Shown: positions 1 through 13,646 of the stretch, piece after piece | How the letters are laid out: the number at the start of each line of letters is the position of its first letter | How positions within the stretch are numbered: position 1 is the stretch's first letter | Assembly: GCA_036877525.1 (NCBI GenBank) | Contig: JAZGTH010000002.1 | Span: forward strand, 10,834,501-10,898,500 | Source of the DNA: Chromobotia macracanthus | Taxonomy: Eukaryota; Chordata; Actinopteri; Cypriniformes; Botiidae | Direction of reading: 5' to 3' | DNA length: 64,000 nt | The notes under the pieces: generated by a model | Databases searched by the model: none | Told to the model about the DNA's origin: nothing | What the model saw: the letters and a program-made list of their open reading frames with translations, nothing else | Program-made: the position numbers and the translations under genes

Positions 1-634
1 TGGAGGACCATGGATTGACAGCTGCCTATATTTTAAGGAACCCAGCACTGTCTTAAAATGCCCTCTCACCTATAAATTGTATTGCAGTGATAAATTGTAT
101 TTTTATGATGTTGTCCAAATACAGGAGCATTGTTGTAGCACGCTCACATAACTAAACTTACCACAAATGCATAGGAAATTTACACTGAGTAACCGTAGCC
201 TATGCTATTATACCCCAAACTGCCCTTCCTGTGCTTTACTTGAAAACAAAAAGGGACAGATAATAGATCACAAGGTTCCCTATTCAAACATTGATTGTAA
301 TTACTGCAGTGAATAATAAAGCTCATTAATTTAAAACAGTTCAGTCACATACAAATGGTCTTTTATAATTGTCTATGAGTATCCCATAGCAATTGTATTA
401 CCCATTATATATTGGTTAAAGCTCCAAAAGTGTATTAACATCATTAAAATCTTGAGATGATAAACAACCCTATATTGTAGAAGGATGGGTTTTTGAAATA
501 ATGCATCTGGAGAAATAACAGTAGACCAAGCTTTTTATTTAAAAAACAAAGACAACAAAACCATCAAAGAATGTACAAATGTTGAAAACAATACCTAAAA
601 TATTATTTTCAGCCAGATTAAAGTAGCCGAGCAG
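1..634. other. 3' flank of magoh
   Basis: No coding region seen. The sequence is AT-rich and unique-looking. It contains the magoh 3' untranslated region at its right end and otherwise nothing I can assign. Confidence 0.5.
534..539 (-). terminator. magoh poly(A) signal
   Basis: TTTATT on the plus strand, which is AATAAA on the minus strand. It lies about 96 bases downstream of the magoh stop codon, a normal distance for cleavage and polyadenylation. Position is the only evidence. Confidence 0.5.
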
Positions 635-1913
635 TTAGATGGGCTTGATTTTAAAGTGGAGACCAATGAGACTGAATACAAGGCATTTCAGATCCTGGAC
701 CAGATAGTAAAAGACTCTGAGCCCCTCTGGGTCCCTGTAGAGCAATTTCACAATGCACGTTACCATTATTACAACACAAAACAGTGCTAATGTTATAATG
801 ACATAAAAAAAATGGCAGAAATATCCACTGACAAAGGGAACCAATAGCTTGTATGCCAATACTCAAGCAACATACAGTAACGAAACAGGCCTAAACTAAA
901 TGTATGAAATATACTTACTTGGACTGGTTGACATCAATTAAAGATCCAATCTTGGAGGTTGTGAATGAGATGTGCTCATCACCAATGACAATCTCCAGTT
1001 CCTTATAAAGCAAAATGAAATTAGAATGTAAAGACAATTACGCACCACATAGTGACCATATCAATTAATTTTTATTGTATTTTATCAGTGGAAAAAATGC
1101 AGTGTGCTCTCATAGAAGAATGACTTGATTGATGCGGTGGATTCAAAAACAGCATGTATTTAGGGCATATACAAAATGCTGTACAAACAATCCTCACAAA
1201 CCTGTCGGCCGACCCTGTCTGGAGGAGGCCACAATGCATCGTCTTCTTTTGTGATTTCACTGTCGTCAATGATCCTCTTTAACTCTTCCATCACGCTCTT
1301 ATGAACATAAGCCTTTAAGAAGGAAAACACAATTATTAGTGTAACCTAATTATTTTGCAACCCTAATTTACTAATATCACATAAACGTGATGTAATCAGC
1401 CAGCTGAGTTTACCTCTTTTCTGATCATGACGTCGTTCTTGTAGTTACTGTTGTTTGCATATCTCAGCTTGCCTGGATAGTAACACAAACAATCCATACA
1501 ACTTTATATAGACGAACAGATATTTATGGACACCTTTAATAGTCACATATCAATTTATAGGAAAGACGATTTCTTACCAGAAACATTATTTGTCAAGCTA
1601 AACAAATGAAAACTTTCAGAACACTAGATACAGCCAACTCTATGTCTTGTGTTCATGAAATAACATTAGTAAATAACATTCATTAACTATAAACGCAAAT
1701 TAACACGTAATAAAGTCCAAACTGGCCGAAAACGCGTTTGGTTAAGCAGGAAAGTCTGCAAACAGAATTTCAACAGAACGGTTGTTAGCATGTTAGCTTG
1801 CTCATGTTGGCGCCTCACTTACCATCCGGTCTGAATTCAAATTCCAGAAACTCGTGGCCGAATTTACCTTTATGGCCAACATAGTACCTCAAATAGAAGT
1901 CACTCGTGGACAT
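635..1913 (-). CDS. magoh: Mago nashi homolog, exon-junction-complex core protein
   Basis: MAGOH pairs with RBM8A/Y14 and locks EIF4A3 on spliced mRNA, acting in mRNA localisation and nonsense-mediated decay. Five exons on the minus strand: 1823-1913, 1414-1472, 1202-1312, 919-1001 and 635-734. All have GT-AG introns and compatible phases, giving 147 aa against 146 in human. The protein starts MSTSDFYLRYYVGHKGKFGH. It carries ELEIVIGDEHISF in the middle and ends LIGLHFKIKPI, nearly identical to other vertebrate Mago proteins. The start at 1913 is the conserved family start. A perfect CRE palindrome lies about 120 bases upstream. The gene looks intact. A MAGOHB-type paralog cannot be excluded from sequence alone. 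Confidence 0.97.
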
Positions 1914-2035
1914 ACTTGTGTACAGCGTTCACGTTTGGGTCTATATAATCAAATTACCCCACGCACACTCTTCATTCAATAAACCGTTTCGGAAAAACGA
2001 CCAATATGGAAGCTGTGCGTACTGACGACACTCTA

Positions 2036-2043
2036 TGACGTCA
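2036..2043. promoter_or_regulatory. CRE palindrome upstream of magoh
   Basis: TGACGTCA, the full consensus for CREB/ATF binding, 123 bases upstream of the magoh start codon in a likely promoter. A second perfect copy lies upstream of fzr1 at 47967-47974. Function is inferred from motif and position. Confidence 0.5.
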
Positions 2044-5000
2044 CACACCAGTCGCATAATGATGACACGCTCACAGCGCACTAGGCCTACTGTGGACAAA
2101 GCGCAAAATTACCCAGTCTGAACCTTTTAATTTTGGTGTTTTATGTTAAATTTGTTCTGTTTCGTTATGTATTTATTTGCAGCTTGCAGTAAAATTCTTA
2201 AAAGAGTGCTGCGTCTTATTTGTAAAGAAATATGACTCAAATGGGACGTGTGTCGAGAAATGTACATTTAACAGACATGAGCAGTACAAAACTTTTATTC
2301 AGCTTTGCTGTCCATCACTTTGTTATGCAACTTTTTGCAATTGTTTACACATTTACATGATGATACAGATATTATGGATTTTTTTAAAACCACAGACACT
2401 TGGAAAGAAACAAAGAAACATCTACTTCTCCAGCTTCAAGAGTTAGGTATTTTAAGTAAGTGTTATTAATACTCATTGCAATGTCACATAAACTGTTTTA
2501 AAGCCTTACCACTGTAGCTCTGTTTGGTCCAACATTATCTTTTAAGCATGCAACCATTTCAGCAAAGAAAACTATTCTGTTGTATGTTTTAGGCTGTCTT
2601 TGCATTTTACACCCTCTTTGCAAGTGCCACAACTGAAAGGCATCAGTAACTTAAGAAACAGGTTTAAAAATAAAGGTCCATCATACAGAACACCATACTT
2701 CTGAAATCCCAAAGCAACATTCTTTGTTTTCAGCAACAAAGATCAACTTTTCCAGACTTTGCCAATTTCTTTCTAATATCAACAAAAATACATAAGGGTT
2801 ATCACATGTTCTGATATAAGCAATATTTACCCTAATTACACATAATTAGTTGGCTCCACATTAAATGAGAAACAGAAACTTCAAACATTTTTGTAAAAAG
2901 TTACTATGTTTGCATCATTTTGAGTCAAGTAGGATTACGCAAATGTGCAAATTGTTGGGACAAAAATGATGAAAGTTATGAAACCAGGATTGTATTGAGG
3001 GATGAGCTGAGCTTTTTGTAAGGTGTACTGCATCATTTTTAAAAGCTGGTGGTTACATCTGTGCTGATATACCCAAACCCTGTTTGATGGTGAATGGGAG
3101 GTCCGAATATCTCAGACAGCCTTGTGTGTTGTTTCAGTAACCCACAAGGATTTGATTAGAAATATATTTACAAATCTTTAGCCTAGCCGTGTAACATTTT
3201 GAAAAGAATTCAACATGAAAATAAAGTTTATAGTTTCAACGTACAAACATTTACAATGGCACCAAATCTGCTGCAATGTTTTCAAACTTCAGAAACATTT
3301 GGTAAGAAATTTCAAATTAATCTATAACCAAGTGGAAAAAAAATCTGACAAAGGACCAGACATCAACACAATAATTTATACAACTGTGGCCAAATAAACA
3401 GTCCAGGGGTAAGAGCTTCTCAAATAAGTATTCAAGTCAAGATTTGTTTTTCATGTTGCCCAGATAAAATAATTGATTAAATAAAAAAAAAAAATCTCAT
3501 TTAAATGAAGTTGCTTTTCATGTCACAGAGAAACATGAGCTCATTAAATCAAATAAATATTCACATCATTGAATAACTGATTATGTATAATTCTTTACAT
3601 TAGATTGTAAATTAGTCACCCTGTATCATAGCAGCGATGCTGAAAAAGAGAATAAGCCAGACAGAACATAAAATACAGTAAACTACAACACGTTTCAATT
3701 GAATACAGTCCGTATATGAATGATTAACCCATGTGTGAACACTACACAAAGAAATCTAGATCAAAGAAAAAGATAAGAGATCAAGGTCAAGGGCAGCTTG
3801 TTTAGATGAAAACCCTGGGTCAACAGTTGGGTGTTTTACAACCCATGTCCCTGAATGATTTCATTGAGTGAGTGGCATGAAATGATTTCTCTGTACCTCT
3901 AACATACAGGAAATTTTGCTACAGGGCACAGTATGCATTGTGTGTGTAAATCGGACAGCTTGGAGTGTGAAATGCTAAAAAAATACTAAACTAACTCTTT
4001 GGCGAGTTTTGTCAAATACTGACCAAAGTGGCAACATGGTGTATACTTTATGGCTAGCCTGGGCATTTATGAAGTCACAATACTGGTGAAACAATGATTT
4101 AGGTCATTTAAAAATAATAAACACATGAAAAATGAAACCAAACGAAAAAAGCATTGCAACAAACAGAATAAAGAGACTGAGAAGAGAATTAATTTTCAAG
4201 TAAACCTCTCCACCTATTTGATTAATGCCACATACAAAGTCTAACTAAGGAGTGTCATACAGAGTGGCAAATTGCATTATAAGAGTTAAGGGTATAGTGC
4301 ATAGTATATGAACATAATTCTTTTAACAGCTAGCTCAATGTTTTGGCCAACACTCCAATACAACTCTGCACAATAAACCAATGGGCTTGGATTTTTAAAT
4401 CACATGACCATGCCAAAGAACAGCACTGACTGGCCAGTGTGTGTATGAATATTCCAGGAGGGCCAGAGTTGAGTCCATCTATCCTCTGTGCCACTCAACA
4501 GCACTTCTGTAATTCACAAGTGAGCAAGATATACAGTACGTGCAATATGTTCAATTAGCTAAGGTTGTAAATTCAGCCACTATAGCACTATCTCATGTGT
4601 CATCCCTATTTAGGATCAGTTCAAGATAAATGATACAGTCTTGTCTCTTCCCTTCTAGAATATAAGCAAGTTATTGTTTTCCGTTATAATAACTACACCC
4701 TGAGAGGCCTGTTGTGGCAAAACAACACCGCCTGAATTGTTCAAGTGAACAGAAGGAATTAACAGTTATCTTTCTGCCCAAAACACGGATTTTAGAGAGA
4801 CATCATACAAATAATGCCAGACCACTAAAAAATAACAACTACACTGCCAGCCAAGAAGGAAAAAAGAAGGGATTTCAAAACACCAATTGTCTTTGGCCTC
4901 TAAAGGATGTTGGGGGACAAAAAAATATTTAATAGGTTGATCTTAACACCAATTTGAAAATGTAGTATTTAAAAAAAAAAGATGGAGTAACAGAGGTGTA

Positions 5001-5402
5001 TATATAGTAAAGCCTCTTTACCATGGAGTCATGTAATACTTAAACATTCAAAACCTATCCCCTCCCCATTCATTCAACAAAAATACTTTCAAACAGGTAC
5101 AAAAAAAATAAAAACACTGAAATAAAGTGAAGAAAATCCATTTTGACCTTTAACCATCGCAGAACTATTTTTCTTTCCAACTCACACCAAATCAAGCGGC
5201 GTCCGTCCAAAAAGTAGTAAGCAGTATGAAATGAAAAGGCTTGAAATTCTCTTTGAAATTTTCAATATTTGTCTTGAATACAGTGTCGGCTAATTAACAG
5301 AATGCGCAAGCAACCATTCATTTCAACCCACCGCCCCGGCTGCATCCCTCGTTCATTTGTTGTTTTCCTCCTGTGTCCCCTAACTTCCTGTGAGAAGGCC
5401 GG
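2044..5402 (-). other. Non-coding: magoh-uck2 interval, probably long uck2 3' UTR
   Basis: No convincing exon on either strand. The short open frames here have no family resemblance and no splice context. The right part must include the uck2 3' untranslated region. Several TTTATT motifs (minus-strand poly(A) signals, for example near 2297) would allow a long 3' UTR, but I cannot fix its end. Confidence 0.4.
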
Positions 5403-8400
5403 TCAGTGCGGTCTGCTGCTGGACTCTGAGGGGTGCCGCTTACGAGGTGTGTCGTGACCATTGAGGTAGCCGTTCGAGCGTTTGGTTAAGCCGCCATTCA
5501 GAATATCTTGAATGTGCTGCACTATCAAATTTATGGCAACTACAGAGGAAAAAAAAAACAAGCGTGGGTTTAGATATAAAATGATATTATTTATAAAAAA
5601 AATACTTTTCCTTTACTAGCATGCTTTACAAGTGGCTCATTATCGTGGGAGTGTAAGACATTGCCTGATAAAGAAACATAACACCTAATATTAAATGTTG
5701 TTCGGAAAAGACTAGCTCCGGTTTCACAAGTCAGGTTTTGAAGGTAAATTAACTGAGAATCAGTGACAATAGAAGAAAAGACTAAACATGTTGAAGCACT
5801 CTCAAGACTTTAAGTGTAACCTTGCCTGGCACCCTCAAAACATTCCTCCTTGCAAAACAATGTACGATAACTCGTTCCCAAACATTCCCATATCAAATTA
5901 TTTGTCTCCTCTCTTCCACAGTGTCTTATAACACATTTGGGCCATAAACACACGCATTAATATCTCACCCAGATTATCAGCTCCCCTTGGAATGATCACA
6001 TCAGCATACTTTTTTGTCTAAGAGTAAAACAAATAAGAGGGGAAAAAAATGTAAGTAGCTCTGAGGGAAAACAAAACAGTAACATTCCAATGGCCAAATA
6101 TGTTGCCACACACTTCGGTTTGATAAAATGCCAGAAACATCTGTGATATAAAACTGAGGAAATATGACAGTAGTTTTATTTTTAGGAAAGGATACCTTGA
6201 AGGTATTTTAGTCCCTATATGTATATGATATATAGATATGATATATAGATATAGATAGATATGATAGATATAGATAGATATGATAGATAGATATGATAGA
6301 TAGATAGATATGATAGATAGATATGATAGATAGATAGATATGATAGATAGATAGATATGATAGATAGATAGATATGATAGATAGATAGATTACATATTTA
6401 AATATACAAATCACTTGCAAACCACTAAATCACCATATAGGGTAGGACAGTATAGGAAGAACTTACTGGCAGACAGAACTCCTCAAAGGCAGGCTTGACA
6501 AATGTTATGTATTGGCTCAACACTTGCTCTAGGTCACGACCTCTCTCACTGATGTCTCTCAGGACTGCGGACAGAGGGGAATTATGGTGTGAGAAAGAGA
6601 AATAAAAGAAAGAAAAGAAATTACTGTGAAAAGCCTTCACCACCACACTGTGAATCAGCTAAATTATCAGACTGGCTGAATCTGCCGAGATTGATCTCAA
6701 TTGATCTCACTGAAGCCCACACGCACCTCTGCGTGACAGCCGCGTATCTGCGTCCGTGTCCACAAACAGCTTCATCTGAAACAGATCTCTGATTTCTTGC
6801 GAGTAAAACATGAGGATTCCTTCAAATAAAACCACATCTGCTGGGTACACCGTGACAGTCTCCTCCTTTCTGCGTTGAAAAACAAACAAGTGCATAAGAC
6901 AATACCTGAACAAACAGTTCAAACATATTAAACTCAAACATGCACACACAGGGCAAAGATGCAGTGATAATCATACAGTTAACTAATTAAAATGTTCTAA
7001 AATATGGTATGAACTGACCTTGAGTGGGTGACAAAGTCATAGACTGGAATTTGTACAGTTCTTCCCTCCATGATATCACACAGGGTCTTGACGATCAACT
7101 CATTATCAAACGCATCTGTGGGACAGAGAAACAGGAGATGAGACAATGATGCTTCATCTACAGGTGGTGGGATTCTAAAAGCAGGGTCACTTCTGTTGCT
7201 GCAGAGTAAGTGTGTGAGGGCGGCTGAGTCAGGCAGACAGTCGCTCAAGGGCACACACGCACAGCTGCCAAAGTACACAGGCTGCATAAACTGTCATATT
7301 CGAAGCTCTCAATAACACACTGGAAAGAAAAATGGTGATATAATAAAGTGCACAAGAAAGCTGTACAGAAATTTCATCTCTAATTCGTAAGGCATGTCAA
7401 CCTAAATAAAAATAATGTAAATTAAACAAAATAAATATTCATATCAAGCTGAACATGAGGTCTATTGCTTCTTTACCTGGGTGGTCAAAGTTAAATTGTC
7501 CTTTCAGAGCCTTGGACTTCTGCTCAGGGGTCAGTGCCCGGTAGAAACTGTCTTGACTGAGGATTACCACCTGCCTCTGATGATGGTCGATCTTATTCTG
7601 GCCAAGAAGCTCCATAATCTTCCCACAAACTGATGACTGAATAAAAGATGACAGAGACAAGAAATGGTTCAGTCAATGCGCTAAAACCCTAAAACCAAGT
7701 TCTAATATGTCATTTAACACTGTAACTGTGCATGGTGCTGGTAAAATGACCAACAACAAATGTTTTTAACTTATAAAGAAAATGTTATATGTTTATAAAA
7801 TGTTTATCGGAAATAAACACCGCAATTCGTAACTTGCACATCTCTATCGCCATGTCCGTCTGAAACATAAAATTGCATGTTACATTACGTATTTTTCTTT
7901 ACGCATTTTGAAATCAAATGAAGCCAAACTGTCATCACCTGTGAAATCGACCCAACACCCCAAGCTACAAATCATAATAATAAACTTACTATTGTAAATC
8001 ACAGTAAGATAGGGAGACTGTAGACAGATCTGTGTACTTGCTCAATTTTTTTTTTTTTTAAACAAAAACCAGAAAGTTACAGATTGTAGCTTTAAATGCA
8101 AATCATAGAAGCTAAATCATCCAAATCTTTCACTTATGGTAAAATACACTGCAAACCACACCTCCCCCACTCACAAACAAAACATTATATAACAAAACTG
8201 GCTCTGAGACTGCACAACAAGACTTAGTCTACACAATGTCAAGTCAATCCCTTAACAGATTTGTTCTGCTGACATGAGAAACATGTCTTATTAAAACAAT
8301 ACAAGGAAAGAACACTGTGCCCTGCTCACACACACAGGTGACACCCTGCAGTCAAAAACCACAAACCAGGAGCAGTTATGGTGAAGATCGGCAGGTGCTC

Positions 8401-11400
8401 GCTTGCTTTGTCACTTCGGCAAAAGAATTCTTCTTCCCTGCGGCTTAGCAATGTCTGACAGACACACCAAACAATATTTTTCCAAGAACTTTTCTACTTA
8501 CAGGTCAGAACAGGATAAGCCTAGCATGACAGGTCAAGAAAGCACAGAAACAGCCTATATGACTATATTCTAAGTCATCTAAAACCACGCAATAGGTCTG
8601 AATCAACAACAGGGTGACAATATTTATTTTTGGTGGAACTATTTTTTTAACAAACGTTAAACATACAATGCTCTGTGACACGTGCCATTTGGTAAGCGTT
8701 TATTAACCGACTGCACTGACTGTACTGATAACTGTCAGATAATTTTTCACCCCACAAACAATGAAAACGACATGAGTTTAAGTGAACGTTGAAAAGACTC
8801 GCCCACACACCAGCTCAAAGCAATCAAACGCCAGACCGGGTAGCTCACCAGTGTAGGCATGTGCTCTAAAATTCTGCAGAGCTTTATCTAACTCTGCTGT
8901 ATCCAACTCAGTGCTTAAATGTCTGACAAAGCTTTCCCCTCACCAGCTGCAATGCTGACAATCCATTTAAAGCATAATCCACAAACAGTCCAAGCTGTCC
9001 CACACCCTGTGTTAAGAGGTCACATGCATACACACCAAGCATATGTTAAGAAGAACCAGTCACTGTCTTCTTTAAGGCTTTTACACCTTATAAAACACAA
9101 AGCATTTCTGAATGAATGATTACACAAAGTCTAATAAACATCAAGTATTATTATGTTTCTGTGACGTATATGGTAAAGGAACAGCACCCTTCATCTTATT
9201 TTACATCATAATCAGGGGTGAGGCTGCAAATGCGTTACTGGTCCACCCAGACTGACAACTGTACACCTAGTGTTCCAGTGAATTGTTTATTATTCTATGC
9301 TTCATGATTTTATCACAATTAATGAAGTATATCCATTTCTCTCACTAAAAACATGACACGAGAAACACTATACCCAGCTAATAGGCAATATTTTCAGAAT
9401 GTTGGCTAACATTCTTTAAAAGTTATTTAAAAGTTATTGCAGTAATGCTAGTAGAACATTTTATATCATACGTATCAAGTTAGTGGAATGTTTTAAAAAT
9501 GCTACAGAAATAAATGTTTAAATAACAGTCATATAACCAAACAAATATATTAATACAACATTTAAAAACTGGACATTTTGAACATTTTTGTTACTTAATG
9601 GTATTGTTAGGGAAACGTTCGTCCAACGTAAAATCGTTAGCTGGGATTAAAGCAGAATATTACTCCTTGTTAAAGCTGCAACTGGGGTTTTGTGGCATGT
9701 TCTTGTATCGTGACAAATTTACTTCTCTCTTATAATTAAAACTGTGTGCAGCATCCTTAATATCCAGCACACAAACCACAGTGACGTGACTCTAAAAACC
9801 ACATAATTAAGGACAGCGATTCACTCAAAGTTAATGCAACATGACACAACACAAAGAGGCAACTGGCTCAACACCAGTGCAAATAATAACAACGAAAAAT
9901 AAACAGGATAACAATCAAAAGTAAAGCAGTGATTTGCTTTCTTCATGCCTTGGTGTCAGGACCACCGCTAGAAGGGGAATAATTATAAGTGTGGGACCCA
10001 GACCCCTACACCCAGCAGTGTAGACACATTCCTCCTTGTCAGAGGAACCGGGGTCATTTTTCCCAGTTGTCTCCCTTAATAATAAAGTAAATGTATTCAA
10101 AAAGCAGTCAAATTACATTACCAAAAGTGTAATCTACGGGAGTTACTGACTACAACTTTTGTCATGTAGTTTATAATCAGTAGGTATCTGATTAGAATCA
10201 CAAAGTAATCTACCCATCACTAATGTTGGGAACCAGAGCCCCGCTGTGTGAAATATCAGGCCACTTGTATTTTACAGGCCTTACCATTATGCATAAATAC
10301 ATTTATTTTATGTAATAATTACTTTCCCCACAGTGTTGAGTGTTCAGTGAATCGTACAACTCATAATAACCTACATCAGGAAGGAGGAAGAGACCGCAGT
10401 TGTCCAAGAGAATCTCTCCAAGCCTGGCCTGTCACTGTCAACATCCATTACTACAGACACACCCTAAATTTACCCTCGCAGGACTGCAACAAAATAAAAT
10501 CACATAAAATAAACAATAAAAACTTGCTGCTGCTGCTGCTGCTGCTGCTGTTGGTGGTAAATAAGCTTTCCCCTGCTGCATTACCAGGTCAAGTTTTTGT
10601 TTACCCACCAAGCTACTCCACAGCTCAGAAATGGCTTGTTGTATTAGAGAGGCAGATCACTGACAAATAATGATGAGGAACATTTAAATTCATGCATTTG
10701 CTTTTATCCAAAGCGACTGACACTTATTGCCAAAATAATTACCTTGAACGTACCGTGTTCCCATTGCACCCACAACCACGGCACTATATTTTACCAGTTA
10801 AGCTACACTTGCTTTGGGCAGTTATCTGCTTTGATAAAGCAGTTTTCATCATGAAATAAAACCGATGTCTCTTAAACAGTGCACATTCAAGACATAACAC
10901 ATCAGCAGTGGACAAAACATTTTGGGGAAATGCCCATAAGAATGACAACAAACTTATTCTGGGAGACAGGCCAAAGCTTATTTACTGAGAAATGAGGCGA
11001 CGCGTTCTCGGTGCACCTGACAGCTGGGAGAGATTATCGGTCACAGCATAATCCAGAAACTGGCGAAAACTTTACAATGCACACTTATTTATAAAAAAAA
11101 CAACAACATGAAAACTGAAGCAATTGTAATACACTATATAATAACACATAACGGAAATAAAACGTTCAGGCAAATCCGAAAGCGATCCTACGTCAACGTA
11201 GGAAGTGATTTGACGCAACGCCGCACTACGCACGTAATGAGGTAAGATGTGACACGAATTCGCCGTGCCGCTGACCCCAATAACGTCGGACAGCGGCAAA
11301 ATACACCGCGATTACTCCTCCCGATCGTCCCCATTCGTTAGTTATTTAGGTTTAAGGTTAACACGCATAAAGACATTTTTATTTCGTCCCGTTTTGTCTC

Positions 11401-12317
11401 ACACCATCATCCCGTGAAACAAAGAGACGCTTTGTGCTCGCGTCTGCTAGGATAACAGTTATGATAGCAGACAACATCCGACAGCACGCACGCCTCAGAC
11501 TCGGTCAAATGTTTCATACAAAACTTATTGTTTATTTATGTGAAATCTATGTTTTAAGCAGTGCAGGAGATGATGGGGTTTTTAATCAATCTGAAGGAAT
11601 GTTAGTGATGATTTTAGCCGGCGAGAGTCATGATGCTTTTTTCTAACAACAAAGACGGTCATTACGATGTGTTGCCTCGATGGGTTAATAAAGCCCGATG
11701 CGTAACAATGCGGCCACTTTACACAAATGAATTCATCGGCCTTTGGAGCACTACACCTGGAAATAATAATATTGATTAAATGCTTATTAGTAAGTTGGAA
11801 AGTCCCCCATCGCCATTGTGTATGGGTGGCTTGTCGAAAACAGGAAAAAGATGAACATCTTTATCAATAGCTTTATTTTTAAGAAACACGGAGCACCAAA
11901 GCGATCACTTCTCTGTGTCTAGATAGCAGTTTTGAATGCATTATTAAATATTACTTTCCATTATTGATCAGTTTTTGTTAACTGCAGGAGAAGACTATAT
12001 GAATATATAGTCGCGTTAAGCTTAAACCACATCAGAAATCGTGAAACTAAATTGATTTTTTGACATTAGTGATGTGAGAAGGAGAAATGCATACGATCAG
12101 CACCTTGATTGCGTTTGACAATGAGCCACGCGGTCGGTGTGAACGCATCTCACAAAACGATACGGTCAGTAATATCTCATAACATTCACGGTAAATAAAC
12201 CAAAATGCCAACCTTGCCGCTGGCAGTGCCGCCGGCTACCCCGATGAGGAAAGGTTGCCTTACAATATGCTCATTTTGGGCTTGATTGTCCAACTTGGGC
12301 TCGCTGTCTCCTGCCAT
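5403..12317 (-). CDS. uck2: Uridine-cytidine kinase 2
   Basis: Phosphorylates uridine and cytidine to UMP and CMP, the first step of pyrimidine ribonucleoside salvage in the cytosol. Seven minus-strand exons: 12213-12317, 7477-7636, 7019-7115, 6727-6869, 6467-6564, 5969-6017 and 5403-5539. Phases agree and give 262 aa (human 261). The N-terminus holds the P-loop GVAGGTASGK, split by intron 1 just after the lysine. VILSQDSFYR, GQFNFDHP, FVDTDADTRLSRR and ISERGRDLEQVLSQYI follow, all UCK hallmarks. The C-terminal SSSRPH ending is typical of UCK2 rather than UCK1. Intron 1 is about 4.6 kb and holds a MITE and a SINE. The gene is divergent from tmco1. Whether it is uck2a or uck2b cannot be decided here. 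Confidence 0.97.
6217..6391. repeat. (GATA)n microsatellite
   Basis: Interrupted GATA/TATAGA tandem array of about 170 bases inside uck2 intron 5, between the exons at 5969-6017 and 6467-6564. Seen directly. Confidence 0.95.
9373..9645. mobile_element. Palindromic MITE, CCCAGCTAA-ended family, copy 1
   Basis: Begins CCCAGCTAAT and ends CGTTAGCTGGG, so the ends are inverted repeats. The interior holds inverted runs (AATGTTGGCTAACATTC to the left, GGGAAACGTTC to the right). About 273 bases with no coding capacity, inside uck2 intron 1. Related copies lie at 20393-20628, 22147-22329, 40091-40452 and, weakly, near 59260-59420. Confidence 0.75.
10525..10550. repeat. (CTG)n trinucleotide run
   Basis: About eight CTG units in a row in uck2 intron 1, read as CAG on the uck2 transcript strand. 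Short and probably neutral. Confidence 0.9.
10691..10809 (-). mobile_element. tRNA-derived SINE fragment
   Basis: Starts with a degenerate copy of the SINE tail (GCATTTGCTTTTATCCAAAGCGACT) read in reverse orientation. It ends with a tRNA A-box-like stretch, ACCAGTTAAGCTACAC. This matches the tail-to-head layout of the better preserved copies at 20921-21056 and 54379-54520. Located in uck2 intron 1. Confidence 0.65.
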
Positions 12318-13646
12318 GCTGTCAGTGCGCCCACTGAAGCTGTCGGCTGCTTTTACCACGACACGCAGCGGCGCTCCTCCTCTCCTTCCTTTCAATTGTG
12401 TCTAACTTTGTCCTTTTCAGCGTTGTGTGGTATTACATTTGCCTCTGACCTCTAGCATAGCTGCTTTATAAGCAGAGCTAAAACATTTAAACTTGTGCTC
12501 GACAACTATAGAAAGAAACCTCACAATACAATTCAGTTCTACTTATTGTAGCCTGCGTAATAACATGTTTTATTTTCAAAAAGTAAAACAACTTGCTAAA
12601 CGATCTTGTGGTGTCAAGGGTCTTAGAAATAAGAGGTAATACCATGATGCAGTGATGGTAACCAATAATACCATGGCATTCATAATGTACTAAATGACAA
12701 CCATTAATGGTATTCAAAAGTCCAGTATACGTCAAAGAAAACTATGGACCCATGCATACACAAATCTATAGCATCACCATTGTATCATGTCCAGAAATCA
12801 CAAAAAATACCATGAAACTTTTTGTTTGTGTATTCTGTACGGCTTTGTATTCGTGGATCTTTGCTGTTGGAATATGGGCCCTTATGCTACGAATTGACAA
12901 GAGAATAATTTCATCGGAAGCATCCTTTTTTATTTTATTTAGCCAATGTGTAATATAAACACTGTTCCAAGTAAAGTATTTGCATAATGAACAGACTGAC
13001 CATTCAGAAACCATTCAGTAAACCAGAGTTATGTGGTGCAAATATACTCATTATTTAATTAAATAACTGTCTGATTGTTAATTGTGATAACAGTAGAGAT
13101 CATTTGTTTTATATAATTTACATTAAGAAAGATCACTATAATATAGTATTATAGCTATCAGCATGTTACAAGAAGTGATTTAAAAGAAAGCAGACTCACA
13201 TTTACAAGAACTGTTAGAATTCAATATACTGCTTAATAAAAAAAAAACAATGAAAAAAACCAACAGGCAAATATTCTGTAAAAGCTACATTTACAAACGT
13301 CTTTCCAAATATTGTTAAAAATGGTAATTTGGTGCATTACTTATTACAATATGTTTCCAAATATATTAAACCTTTTAAAAAAAGAAGAAAATAAAACAGT
13401 TGCAATTGTACAGGCCTATATTCATCTTTCCTAATTGTACGTCATATGGTAATACAGGTCACAGCCGCTAGAAGGAGAAATGAGTCGAGAGCTCATAACG
13501 CAACCATAGTTTGTACCCACGAAGAACTCAGGCGCAGTTTGATGGCGTCATCACATGAGTGCTGACGCTGCTGCTTACTGGGGGTTGTGTGACCCAAAGT
13601 ATTATACAGATTAAACGCAAAACCAGACTCATAACCTGTCCTCAAA
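12318..13646. promoter_or_regulatory. Head-to-head uck2/tmco1 intergenic region
   Basis: About 1.3 kb separates the start codons of the divergent genes uck2 and tmco1. No coding exon seen. It should contain both promoters. GC-richer sequence sits near each gene (around 12300-12400 and 13480-13600) with an AT-rich middle, so two separate promoters are more likely than one shared one. Confidence 0.5.

Noticed and set aside
6208..6420. Frame rich in IYLSI repeats
   Set aside because: Translation of the GATA microsatellite in a uck2 intron.
10248..10670. 140-aa frame with a leucine run in uck2 intron 1
   Set aside because: The leucines come from the CTG repeat; the rest has no recognisable features.
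12318..12395. N-terminal extension of uck2 reading KGRRGGAPLRVVVKAAD
   Set aside because: It is in frame with uck2 but begins on TTG, not ATG. The conserved start MAGDSEPK at 12317 matches the family.
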